Shown here piece after piece: positions 1 to 8,669 of a stretch of 64,000 nucleotides of DNA. Origin of the DNA: CAVRCT01 sp963719645 (lineage in GTDB: Bacteria > Pseudomonadota > Gammaproteobacteria > DSM-16500); contig CAVRCT010000002.1 in assembly GCA_963719645.1 (NCBI GenBank), forward strand, positions 1-64,000. The letters are read 5' to 3'. The stretch's first letter is position 1. The number at the start of each line of letters is the position of its first letter. Below the pieces are notes generated by a model. That model was not told the origin of the DNA and did no database searches. It saw nothing but the letters and a program-made list of their open reading frames with translations. The position numbers and the translations under genes are program-made.

Positions 1-29
1 TTTTAATAAAGAGTATGGCTATTTGCAAT

Positions 30-1385
30 TTATATTAGCGTTGCATAACGCCGTATTTTGATTTGATAGCGCCAGCTGAGTAAGCAGACACTGAGGACGG
101 CACTGAGGACCATGGCGAGCCAAAGCCCTTTGGGCCCAAGGGGCGTATTGAAAATGAGCCAATAGCCTAAGGGCAATGCAATGAGCCAAAAGCTGATGAT
201 GGAGGTGAGGAGAGTAAAATTGGTATCTTTTAAACTACGCAATGAGCCAAAGAAAGCGACTCTCACCGCTTCAAATAGTTGAAAAAATGCAGCAATAAAA
301 AGAAATTCTTTAATCATATTGATAATAGGAAAATTCACAGGATCGTGAATATTAAAATCCACTGCGATGAGCAGCGTTGGACAAAACCAATAAAAAATTG
401 CTACCACTGACATAAAGGTAATTGAAATAATAATTCCAACCTGATGTGCGCGCTGGGCAGATTGAAATTCTTTTGCGCCAAGCAAATGTCCCATGCGGAC
501 AGTGATAGCCTGAGCGATCGAAAACATCGTTGACATTAAGAGACCTAAATATTGCAGCACAATTTGATTGGCTGCAAGAATCGTACTGTCAATTGAACCC
601 ATGATAAGTGTGAGAGCAAAGAAAAATCCCACTTCAAAACAATACATGATGCCCATCGGCAGGCCGATGCGAAACAATTCCAGCAAATAACTTTTCGTTT
701 TAAAATTAAAAATGTGAGAAAAATATTTTCGGTAGGATGCTTTAGTCATCACAATGAAAATTAAAATAAACATAGTTAACCAATAGGTAAGCGTCATTCC
801 CCATCCGGCGCCAGCAATGCCGAGCGCGGGAAATCCCCATTTACCAAAAATTAAAATATAACTGTTGAGAATAACCAGCGGTACTTCAAATGCGGTAAAG
901 ATCATGATGGTGCGGGTGTTACCTAAGCCTAAAATCATTTCTAAAATAGCCATGAGGATAAAGTTAGGCAACAAGCCCCACGCTAATGCATGCAAATAAG
1001 ATTGCGCGAGAATGACAATGGATTGTGGTTGCCCAAATAATAAAAAAATCGGTGACATATTCCACAGCAATAAAAACGCAGGTATCAAAAGAATCAGCGC
1101 CATGACGATGCCATCCCGCACGATACCGGCAATGGCGACTTCATTTTTTGCGCCATGTTTATGAGCGATCAAGATATTAATCGATGAAAGCGTGCCAAAT
1201 AATATGACGGCGATTGTGCCAAATAACCAGCCGACGAGTGCACTCGCCGCTAATGTTTTTTCATTCACGTGGGCAAAAAACAGTGTTTCAAAAAAATAAA
1301 CACCGGATTGCACGATGCCGTTCACTGCGAGAGGAAGCGCAATTCTTAAAAGTGGCATGGCATCGTGTTTGAATGAAATTGTCAT
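30..1385 (-). CDS. MATE family multidrug efflux transporter
   Basis: The 451-residue product is a polytopic inner-membrane protein with about 12 hydrophobic segments, the usual size and topology of MATE (NorM/DinF-like) exporters, which expel cationic drugs or metabolites using a Na+ or H+ gradient. It opens with the family-like stretch PLLRIALPLAVNGIVQSGVY and has the two-fold repeat organisation expected of MATE proteins. The ATG lies 14 bases after the stop of the upstream M23 peptidase gene on the same strand, so the two are probably cotranscribed. The substrate cannot be read from the sequence. Identification as a MATE protein is from overall resemblance and topology, with good confidence. 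Confidence 0.9.
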   Translation of the reverse strand: MTISFKHDAMPLLRIALPLAVNGIVQSGVYFFETLFFAHVNEKTLAASALVGWLFGTIAVILFGTLSSINILIAHKHGAKNEVAIAGIVRDGIVMALILLIPAFLLLWNMSPIFLLFGQPQSIVILAQSYLHALAWGLLPNFILMAILEMILGLGNTRTIMIFTAFEVPLVILNSYILIFGKWGFPALGIAGAGWGMTLTYWLTMFILIFIVMTKASYRKYFSHIFNFKTKSYLLELFRIGLPMGIMYCFEVGFFFALTLIMGSIDSTILAANQIVLQYLGLLMSTMFSIAQAITVRMGHLLGAKEFQSAQRAHQVGIIISITFMSVVAIFYWFCPTLLIAVDFNIHDPVNFPIINMIKEFLFIAAFFQLFEAVRVAFFGSLRSLKDTNFTLLTSIISFWLIALPLGYWLIFNTPLGPKGLWLAMVLSAVLSVCLLSWRYQIKIRRYATLI

Positions 1386-1399
1386 TGGGTTGCTCTTTT

Positions 1400-2539
1400 T
1401 TATTCAAAATTCATTAACGTATTTTCCAGCACCAATTGATTGGCAAATTTTATTTCTGGTGTTTTTAACATTTTTAATTGGAACGCAGCATCATGGCTTG
1501 GATTAAGCAGTTTGCTAGGTTGCACTGTGAAATAATCAAATGCATACGGTATCCCATTTGACGCTAAAAACGATGGGCCATCGATGACTTGAAAATGCAA
1601 ATGTGGTTCGGAAGAATTGCCGGAATTACCGAGTTTTGCGATCACTTGACCGCGAATGACACGATCGCCTTTTTTAACTTGTAGAGAACCCGGGATTAAA
1701 TGACCATAGCCCGCATATTTTCCTTCTGCTAATTTGAGAATAATATAATTGCCAGGCAGGGTTTTCTCAGTGAGTGGAACGGCTAATTTATTTGAGTTGG
1801 GAATATTTTCCGGGATTCCATCTTGAGTTTCGACCACTTCTCCATCACCCACGGCAAGTATATCTTGATGGTAACAATGATAACTGGAATTTTTTTGCGG
1901 ATTGCCTGTAGAGGATTTTCCGTCAGATCCTAGCTGAATAAAATCGATCGCATAGCGCTGGGGATAATCAGGTGAGCCTGCAAAATAGAGATGTGCGCGA
2001 CGATGGTCAGACGTATTCGAGGGGCCATTGGCAGCCAGCCAATGTTTGCCGCGTAACGGTGCATTGATAACTATCGGTGCAGTTCGCTCAAGAATGATGG
2101 GGTGCAAGTCTAAAGGAAACTCATACGTTTTATGCTGAAATTCACTTCTGACGGTGAGGTGATGAATTAATTGAGCAGGAAGATCGCTTAATTTTTTAAA
2201 AGCCAACCACATGTAAATCACCTTCGCTTCACCGGGCTCAAATGTCAACGGCGATTCGCTGTCCAGTGAGTGAATGGATTTAATTAATTGTTCACGACTT
2301 GGTCCAAAATGGTTTTTTTGATCAGTGACATCAAATCGTGTAAGGGTAGCGGGGGAATTCATATAACTGGTTAAGTAAATTTCATAGACCAAATAATAAT
2401 TGTTGTCGGCAATCAGCGGCGTAGGCGGTTGGTAGATCATGGCTGTCATTTGAACTGGCAAGGGTGCTTCTGTTGCGTAGGCGACAGGTTGCAAAATGAA
2501 TATAGCCATGAGTAGCAAAATAATGCGGCAAATTTGCAT
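1400..2539 (-). CDS. Secreted M23 (lysostaphin-type) metallopeptidase
   Basis: The protein is a peptidoglycan-endopeptidase-like protein of the M23 family. The C-terminal half holds the family motifs: HQD (first zinc ligands, in the stretch CYHQDILAVGDGEV), a GHL motif and the HLHF motif with the last zinc ligand. The preceding half looks like a beta-rich domain of unknown role. The reading frame is open 46 codons further upstream, but the start is placed at the ATG at 2539. From there the protein opens with a clear signal peptide (MQICRIILLLMAIFILQPVAYA), which points to export. No strong Shine-Dalgarno sequence is visible, so the start rests on the signal peptide. It is followed after 14 bases by the MATE gene. 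Confidence 0.85.
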   Translation of the reverse strand: MQICRIILLLMAIFILQPVAYATEAPLPVQMTAMIYQPPTPLIADNNYYLVYEIYLTSYMNSPATLTRFDVTDQKNHFGPSREQLIKSIHSLDSESPLTFEPGEAKVIYMWLAFKKLSDLPAQLIHHLTVRSEFQHKTYEFPLDLHPIILERTAPIVINAPLRGKHWLAANGPSNTSDHRRAHLYFAGSPDYPQRYAIDFIQLGSDGKSSTGNPQKNSSYHCYHQDILAVGDGEVVETQDGIPENIPNSNKLAVPLTEKTLPGNYIILKLAEGKYAGYGHLIPGSLQVKKGDRVIRGQVIAKLGNSGNSSEPHLHFQVIDGPSFLASNGIPYAFDYFTVQPSKLLNPSHDAAFQLKMLKTPEIKFANQLVLENTLMNFE

Positions 2540-2813
2540 GATTATGTTCTCGCAAAAATAATCAGCAACGCGGGATGAAATGCATTCATATATAATTTCC
2601 TTGACGTTAACTTCAACGAGGTGCGAATGATACATTATAATATTTATGCTGCGTGAGTTGATAGTTTTTTTAATCAATGTTGTTGCAAAATGAATAGGTT
2701 AGAGCGTTTTATTCTTTGGAACGTAATTTAAATTTAATTTAATAATTTGATTAGAACGTCTTCCCTCTGCTGGGAAGGCGTTCTAATCAATACTTTTAAT
2801 TATGCAACAAATC
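2540..2813. other. Gene-free stretch with a short palindrome
   Basis: No convincing gene. A short hairpin centred near 2765 pairs ATTAGAACG with CGTTCTAAT around TCTTCC/GGGAAGG. A related string (AGAACGCCTTCC) recurs near 8100, so this is probably a scrap of the repeat family found there. Confidence 0.4.
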
Positions 2814-3255
2814 GACACGAATTTAGACAAGTAATTCCCCTTCCTCCTACGCTTTGAGTAGGAGGAAGGGGCCAGGGGTAGGAGGTTGGTTTTAAAATAT
2901 AAAAATAAAAAACGCTTTCTTAACTTTTCCCTCCTACCCCTGGCCCCAATGGCACTAGCTTAAGAACTGTCGTCCCGGAATTTACTGGCGCTTAATGAGC
3001 GCTTTTTGCGAATTTAGCGCCAGTTAATGTCCGGGATCCATTTTGCTTAAAGCATATAAGTTAAAAGCAAGAGGGCGATAAATTGAAGATGGATCCCGGA
3101 CATTAAGTAGCTCTAAACGAGCAAAAGGCGCTCGTTAAGAGCTACTAAATTCCGGGACGACAGTTCTTAAGCTAGTGCCATTGACCCCTGGCCCCTTCCT
3201 CCCATTTTAAAAGGCAAAATGGGAGGAAGGGGAATTACTTGTCTAAATTCGTGTC
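2814..3255. repeat. 442-bp nested palindromic element (MITE-like)
   Basis: The ends are near-perfect inverted repeats of more than 30 bp, from GACACGAATTTAGACAAG at 2814 to its complement ending at 3255. Inside lie further nested arms: GGAGGAAGGGG/CCCCTTCCTCC, AGGGGTAGGAGG/CCTCCTACCCC, and a core starting TGGCACTAGCTTAAGAAC (about 2949) and ending with its complement (about 3181). The core itself contains three consecutive hairpins: CTGGCGC..GCGCCAG, ATGTCCGGGATCCAT with its complement, and GTAGCTC..GAGCTAC. Single-stranded, the core would fold as a cloverleaf. No coding capacity is seen. Half copies of the core occur at 11674-11862 (right half) and 26152-26243 (left half). Confidence 0.85.
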
Positions 3256-3267
3256 TATTTCTTAGAA

Positions 3268-4386
3268 TCACCTTGCACCAAATGATCTGCTAATCTCCAC
3301 AGCCGTTGTTTGATTCGCATTCTTTTGTTTCAGTAACGCGGCTTCCACCGTTGCAAGTACATTATTGTAATCTGCACTGACAACATATCCCTGAAAGTCT
3401 TCCGAACGTTTTTGCACCATTGCCGTTAGTACATCAACCGGAGCAGCATTATTTCCATTGGCTAATTGTAAAAGAGCCCAAACGATACCCCAAAGCGCAT
3501 AGACTGGTTTATATAACACATAACGTTGCAATGCAGCTTCATCGGGTTGATCACCGAAGTAAGCAGCAAACATCACTTTCTCTTGTGCGGACGAAAATTC
3601 AGATTCGATTGCAAATCCCACCAAATCCCAGACAAAATCATTATTACCCGAGTATTCCCAATCAATTAAGATGATGTTGCCATTTGATTCGACAAAATTG
3701 CCGGGTGTAGGATCATTATGGCAAGGTACTTTTTTGATATCCAGTTGAGCAAATATTTTTTCTAATTTTTCGACTTCGGTAAGGATATTTTTAAATTCAG
3801 CAGCCAATGGTTTTTTTTGCTCCTCGAGCATTTGCAGAAAATCTTTATTACGTTTGAATACATCAATCGGGTTGCCAAACTGTTTTCCGCATTGATGAAT
3901 TCTTTTCAGTGGCACAATGGATTTCTTAATATTATCTGGATGAGTCAATAACTCAGATGTCATCGTTATTGGGTTTGGCAGAAATTTAGAACGCTGTAAA
4001 CCTTTTGCATCATCTTGCAAAATTTCCGGGCCAGCGCCATGTTCAAATGCTATTTGAACATTTTTGGCTTCTGCTGCGCGATTGAGAAATTTATCGGTAT
4101 CTTTTCCTGGCACTCTGCCCACTTGTTCATTGTTTGCGAGTTGAATGTAAGTTGTTATGTTGGTTGCACCACCGCCTAAGCGTTTAACCCGCAAAGGATG
4201 CAGCTCAGGGAAATGTTGATGAATTAAATTGAAAGGAAAATCAGTATTCACAATTGTTCGCCACTTTTTCTGTGTCTCAGCAACTTTTGTTAAACTGACG
4301 ACGGATAAAAAATCAAAAACCCGCCGAGTGACTTTCTCTGTCACTTCTTTTTTTACGACGATTTTACATCCAAATAATTTAGGCAC
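3268..4386 (-). CDS. LicA-like choline/APH-fold kinase with N-terminal F-box-like motif; candidate translocated effector
   Basis: Residues about 65-330 form an APH/choline-kinase (LicA-like) fold. There is a Gly-rich loop LGGGATN near 70, the Brenner motif H223-N-D225-TPGN230, and the metal-binding D242-W-E. Residues 16-47 resemble an F-box: VFDFLSVVSLTKV followed by KKWRTIV, the pattern of hydrophobic helix, L, then W-R. An F-box joined to a LicA-like kinase is known in Legionella pneumophila as LicA, one of its F-box proteins, and F-box effectors there recruit the host SCF ubiquitin ligase. The start is a GTG at 4386 with AAGGAT just upstream. Host ubiquitin-ligase recruitment is inference. 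The kinase fold is clear, the F-box is moderate. It could also be a plain housekeeping choline kinase with an odd N-terminus. Confidence 0.75.
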   Translation of the reverse strand: MPKLFGCKIVVKKEVTEKVTRRVFDFLSVVSLTKVAETQKKWRTIVNTDFPFNLIHQHFPELHPLRVKRLGGGATNITTYIQLANNEQVGRVPGKDTDKFLNRAAEAKNVQIAFEHGAGPEILQDDAKGLQRSKFLPNPITMTSELLTHPDNIKKSIVPLKRIHQCGKQFGNPIDVFKRNKDFLQMLEEQKKPLAAEFKNILTEVEKLEKIFAQLDIKKVPCHNDPTPGNFVESNGNIILIDWEYSGNNDFVWDLVGFAIESEFSSAQEKVMFAAYFGDQPDEAALQRYVLYKPVYALWGIVWALLQLANGNNAAPVDVLTAMVQKRSEDFQGYVVSADYNNVLATVEAALLKQKNANQTTAVEISRSFGAR

Positions 4387-4513
4387 TGGAAATCCTTAGT
4401 AGTAGTATTAAACAAACGCATCAAAACTGTTATAAATTAACCCACTATCATAGCAGCAATTTAATCTACGTCTATTTATATGTTTATAATAGAGAATAAC
4501 CTCACATACATTG

Positions 4514-5707
4514 ATGGAGTCAATTGTGAAGAAAAATTCGGATGCGGCTTACACAATCCATGCAGAAGAAACTATCTTCTCTAAACAATTGCAAATTCTC
4601 AATCGTAATTTACTCATTAGTCTGCCTACCAATTTAATTTGTGCCATCACTGTGACCATTGCTTTATATTACATTTCAAAACCCATGTATGTTTGGAATT
4701 GGTTTGCGTGTGCAGTCGTCATCAGTTTACTCAGAATACTTGCATTTTATTTCTATGATTCAAAGCCTCAGTATAAAAAACTCCATTACATTATTTTTAT
4801 GGCAGGTATGATTTTATCTGCTTGCTTGTGGGGCTGGCTGGATTCGTTTGGCATGCCCAGGGGTACATTAGAGCAAATGGTTGTAATCATTGTCATTGCA
4901 GGTATTACGTCCGGCGGGTCGCAAACCTTGAATGCGAACTTGGTAGCAGGATTGCTTTATGTGACTGCCATTATTCTCCCACTCTGTATTTGGGTTTTTA
5001 TGCAACCGGGTGTGAACTACCTGGCCATTGGTATTGCGATGTCTGCTTATCTCATATTTATGCTGGTCACTTGTGTGCGCGGTTATAAATTGCTTAAAAC
5101 AACCTTGAATTTGGCTTATGAAAATTTATCACTGGTTGAAAGTTTATCTGAAGCAAATCAAAAATTAGTTGATTCGTATAAAATATTAGAAGAACACGAT
5201 CACACCATGACGCTTATCACTAAAATGAATGATTTACTGCAAACGTGTAATCGACTCAGTGAGGCATATTCTATTATTATATTTACTGCAAAAAGTTTGT
5301 TTGCGGATTTTCAGGGTGGATTAGTTATCTCAGACCAGACAACAAAAACATTAAAAAAAATTGATGAGTGGGGAGATGAACCCGTTTTGAAATCTGAATT
5401 TTCTACCGATGCGTGTTGGGCGTTACGCAAGGGACACGCTTACTGTGTGAATAATACAGTTGATGAATTTATTTGTTATCATTTTACCAGAGTGCCAACG
5501 GCTTATATTTGCATACCTCTTTTGACACAAAGTGGCATTATTGGTTTGTTAGTACTTTACTCTGACCAACAAAATTCGCTGACGCTGTATCACTCACAAT
5601 TACTTTCTTCCTTTTCTGAAGTGATTAAATTGACGCTGAGCAATATCAAATTACGCGAAGATTTATATGAAAAAGACGGTACTTGGACGCGCAATGAAAA
5701 ACGCTAA
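4514..5707 (+). CDS. Membrane sensor with GAF-like domain, apparently lacking its output (GGDEF) domain
   Basis: The 397-residue product has six or so membrane segments in residues 25-195, a helical linker (about 195-235), and a soluble GAF-like domain (about 240-385). Proteins of this layout usually continue into a GGDEF diguanylate-cyclase domain immediately after the LREDLYEK helix. Here the frame instead ends after ten unrelated residues (DGTWTRNEKR), and no GGDEF motif follows in any frame before the next gene. The protein could still sense a ligand, but has no visible output domain. The start is the ATG at 4514, one codon after a TTG. The missing output domain is an inference from family layout. 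Confidence 0.65.
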   Translation: MESIVKKNSDAAYTIHAEETIFSKQLQILNRNLLISLPTNLICAITVTIALYYISKPMYVWNWFACAVVISLLRILAFYFYDSKPQYKKLHYIIFMAGMILSACLWGWLDSFGMPRGTLEQMVVIIVIAGITSGGSQTLNANLVAGLLYVTAIILPLCIWVFMQPGVNYLAIGIAMSAYLIFMLVTCVRGYKLLKTTLNLAYENLSLVESLSEANQKLVDSYKILEEHDHTMTLITKMNDLLQTCNRLSEAYSIIIFTAKSLFADFQGGLVISDQTTKTLKKIDEWGDEPVLKSEFSTDACWALRKGHAYCVNNTVDEFICYHFTRVPTAYICIPLLTQSGIIGLLVLYSDQQNSLTLYHSQLLSSFSEVIKLTLSNIKLREDLYEKDGTWTRNEKR

Positions 5708-5798
5708 TCCTCATTAAAATGCTATAATAATCAGTGAGAAGATTTTTTTCCCATCTATTTTTGAATGTAAATTCAATGAATTAAAAGGTGGACGCGTG

Positions 5799-7556
5799 AT
5801 GATTGGGGCGCCAGGTAAACGAGAATCCAGAATTTCGCCGAAAATACCTCCTATTTTTGAAGAGGTGTTATTGGACTTGGGCAAAGAACTCGGGGGAGTG
5901 TGTTTTGCTGTACGTGAAAATTCCTCAACACCTCTTTATGAAGATAGAGGTGCGCCAAAACCGCCGAATGTAAAAGGTAAAATAAGCAATCAACCTCCCG
6001 TCGAAGGTTACCTTATTGAAATAAATGCAAGCGCGATATTGGGGAAAGTTGTTGGTGATAAAATTCTTAAGCATGAAGAAAAAGATATTCCTAAAAATCT
6101 ACAGACCACTCAGGGGAAACGTTCACTTAATTATTATCTGCAAGGTCTAAGCAGCACGCCACCGAAATTCGAATTAGTCGATAAACCTGGCGTCGATGGT
6201 GTTTTACGTGTACGTGCCATCAGTGATATCAAGTCAGTCAATCAAGTCATCCACAGTATTGATTTAAACGATGAGAAAGCCACGTCATCACTGGTGGATA
6301 TGAAGGACTTGGGTAAGGTGAAGCGTAGTTCTCATATAAATGCAGATCAACCTGATTGGTGGCTTGAAAAGTTTGGCGAATTTTCTGAGAAGGTTAACAA
6401 ACGTTTTCCAATGAGCTATCAAGAAAATTTTGAAGCACCGCTGAAACCCGTTATGGTTTATGCACTGTCAAGCAAAGTTGAATTGCCAAAAAATGACGAT
6501 ACATCATTGATTCCCATTGTGAGTGATCAAGATTTAGGATGGATCACAATGCCTAAGGAATTATTTTCAAGATTGAAAGAATTAAATAAATTATATGCGA
6601 ATACACCCTTCGATACGCGTGAGGATGTAGATGGCGTACCTCGCGGGTACATGAATATGAAGAAAGCATTAATTCAGATCGGTCATGATCTTGCTGAGAT
6701 ACGTGATGCAAACGGTAATTTAATGGCGCCGGATCACGAGCCACTTTTTGGCAGTGACGATGATTTTTCAGATGCGGATAAAGTGAAAATTGCGCAGTTT
6801 GGTATTTTGACGCCTTTTGAAGCGTATATTGTCTTTAACATTAATAAAACCTTAGGTCTTAGCATTGATCACATTCTTGATCTCATTCAACATGGCGCTG
6901 AAAATCGAAATCCCTACAAATCAGAAGCGCTGAGTAACATTAATTTGATTGGTCAATTTAAAGATGAAAAGGGCAAGTGGCACGACATGTCTACTTTTGT
7001 TGAGACTGAAAAACAATTAGTGAATATGATACTGAATACTGGGTACTTAGAAAGAAATATTTTTACCGTGCATCCTAACTGGAACATGGAACTTTGGAGT
7101 AAAGTCATCGAGCGGCAAATTAAATTGGATCATCCTGTTTCAGATAAAACATTAGAAAAATACCATGAATATATGGCCTCGAGCCCCGATTTAAGCCAAT
7201 CGTTTATTGTACAAACACCCACTCGAAAAAATTTAATGGCGTTTGTGACAGATGATACAATGCCAGCGCTGGAAAAACTGGCCGGTGAAAATAGTTGGCA
7301 ACTTGAACAAAAAGGTGGAAATATATATATTCATATTGATCAATCGGTTTCTCCTTCGATTATAATTTCGGAAAAAGGGTTTGAATCGAGTCATTCCGGT
7401 GAGAAATATTTGAATGCATTAGCAAAATTATGTGATGAATTTAAATTACAAAGACAAGATTTATATATTGGGGATCGTGAAGTTGAGCGAAACTTAGCAA
7501 ATTGCATGGCTGGTATGGATGATAAGCCGCAGATTAATTTAAACAGAGGGCGTTAA
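5799..7556 (+). CDS. Putative class II nucleotidyl cyclase toxin (edema factor / CyaA / ExoY-like)
   Basis: The 585-residue product has no signal peptide or membrane segment. It carries, in the right order and spacing, the signature blocks of the bacterial toxin cyclases. Block 1 is K54-PPNVKG-K61, with the same seven-residue step as CyaA K58/K65, followed by EGYLIE matching AGYIP. Block 2 is IPIVSD243-Q-D245LGWITMP, matching the metal-binding D188-x-D190 of CyaA (PLTADIDMFAIMP). Block 3 is GILTPFEAY...IQH365GAENRN371PY, matching GVITDFE...VQH298GTEQNN304PF. The catalytic His between the lysines in CyaA/EF is a Lys here. About 200 residues of unknown function follow. Members of this family make cAMP or other cyclic nucleotides inside host cells after activation by calmodulin or actin. 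AAGGTGG precedes the ATG at 5799. The next gene starts one base after its stop. Confidence 0.7.
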   Translation: MIGAPGKRESRISPKIPPIFEEVLLDLGKELGGVCFAVRENSSTPLYEDRGAPKPPNVKGKISNQPPVEGYLIEINASAILGKVVGDKILKHEEKDIPKNLQTTQGKRSLNYYLQGLSSTPPKFELVDKPGVDGVLRVRAISDIKSVNQVIHSIDLNDEKATSSLVDMKDLGKVKRSSHINADQPDWWLEKFGEFSEKVNKRFPMSYQENFEAPLKPVMVYALSSKVELPKNDDTSLIPIVSDQDLGWITMPKELFSRLKELNKLYANTPFDTREDVDGVPRGYMNMKKALIQIGHDLAEIRDANGNLMAPDHEPLFGSDDDFSDADKVKIAQFGILTPFEAYIVFNINKTLGLSIDHILDLIQHGAENRNPYKSEALSNINLIGQFKDEKGKWHDMSTFVETEKQLVNMILNTGYLERNIFTVHPNWNMELWSKVIERQIKLDHPVSDKTLEKYHEYMASSPDLSQSFIVQTPTRKNLMAFVTDDTMPALEKLAGENSWQLEQKGGNIYIHIDQSVSPSIIISEKGFESSHSGEKYLNALAKLCDEFKLQRQDLYIGDREVERNLANCMAGMDDKPQINLNRGR

Positions 7557-7557
7557 A

Positions 7558-8013
7558 ATGAGTGAGAGCCGATCACAATTTGATCTATTGGTAAAAGCAT
7601 TAATAGACGTGAATATATTAATTGACGATTATAAAAAAAATCATGTAGATAATTATACTGACAAGCTATGGAAACCTGGGCTGGCGGAAAGGCACTATCT
7701 AGATTTTTTAGCTGAATATCGCGCTAGTTTAGGCGATGTTATCGAAATTATTGAAGATAAGTTAGAGAAATCAAAGCAGAAAAAATTATTACATGCGCTA
7801 GAGATTCTGAAAACAGATATTGTTTTGTTTAAAAATGTGAAGGTGGATGAGGCGAAATCTAAGTTAGATATGCAGCAAATTGTTCCTAAAGAAGTGAAAG
7901 CGGAAGAAGAAAAATGTGAGTTAGCTATTCAGCAAATTACTCTTTATGAAAAAGAACATCCGATGACGGATGAAACGAAAGCGAGTACCACGGCCAATCT
8001 AAATAAACTTTAA
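7558..8013 (+). CDS. Hypothetical helical protein, cotranscribed with the cyclase-like gene
   Basis: The 151-residue product is not recognised. It is charged, predicted mostly helical, and has no signal peptide or membrane segment. Its ATG begins one base after the stop codon of the cyclase-like gene (TAA-A-ATG), which implies translational coupling. Possible roles suggested only by position are secretion chaperone, activator or immunity-type partner of that protein. It carries two similar segments, LDMQQIVPKEVKAEEEKCE and LAIQQITLYEKEHP, which may be an internal duplication. Confidence 0.6.
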   Translation: MSESRSQFDLLVKALIDVNILIDDYKKNHVDNYTDKLWKPGLAERHYLDFLAEYRASLGDVIEIIEDKLEKSKQKKLLHALEILKTDIVLFKNVKVDEAKSKLDMQQIVPKEVKAEEEKCELAIQQITLYEKEHPMTDETKASTTANLNKL

Positions 8014-8050
8014 AAAAATCGCCTGGATGCAAGCTGACTGTGAATGTAGT

Positions 8051-8396
8051 TTTTTATACAAATCCCTCTATGGTGTTGCATAATTAAAAGAATTGCTTAG
8101 AACGCCTTCCCCGCAGAGCTTAGGTACTCCTCCGCTGCGTCGTCCTGAAAAATCTTACGCCCAAATTATTTGACCGCAGTTATCGCAGTAGCGCGTAAGA
8201 TTTATTCAGGATCCACGAACGAAGAACTCATTCCTGAATTTATATGGATCGATGATGCTAAAGTGGATCCTGAATAAATATTCCGTGCGAGTACCGTCGC
8301 TGCGGTTAAAATACGTTGACGTCATATTTTTCAGGACGACGCATCGGTGGAATTTGCGTCGATCCGTCAGGAACAAGGGGATTTGTACAAAAAGAA
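8051..8396. repeat. Nested imperfect palindromic repeat
   Basis: The outer arms TTTTTATACAAATCCCT (8051) and AGGGGATTTGTACAAAAAG (to about 8396) are inverted copies. Inside, TGCGTCGTCCTGAAAAAT (near 8137) pairs with ATTTTTCAGGACGACGCA (near 8325). In the centre, ATTTATTCAGGATCCAC near 8200 pairs with GTGGATCCTGAATAAAT near 8263. The stretch carries no convincing gene and fills most of the 656-base gap between the cyclase operon and the BON-domain gene. The remainder of the gap (8397-8669) shows nothing I can name. Confidence 0.7.
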
Positions 8397-8669
8397 GAAG
8401 TTCTTATTCGATGTTTACCCCTCTTTTTTCGAGCGTCAGAGCGCTCAGAATGACAATACATTATTAAGTACCGAATTCCGTTACCATTTATTTTTTGCTA
8501 ACCCCATCCTTTTTTTACCATCTGTGAATTCAATCGCTTGCCAACTGAATAAATCAAATTCGCAAAAACAATCATTTAGTTGTGAGCGTCAGCAAGAATT
8601 TTCTAATGGATTTATAATAGTTATGGTTGCAAAAAGAAGTAATTGATGATGAAGCAGAGGAGAATGTAT

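Noticed and set aside
8347..8646. A 99-codon plus-strand frame before the BON-domain gene
   Set aside because: Its first third lies in the palindromic repeat, the start has no ribosome site, and the protein looks like random coding.
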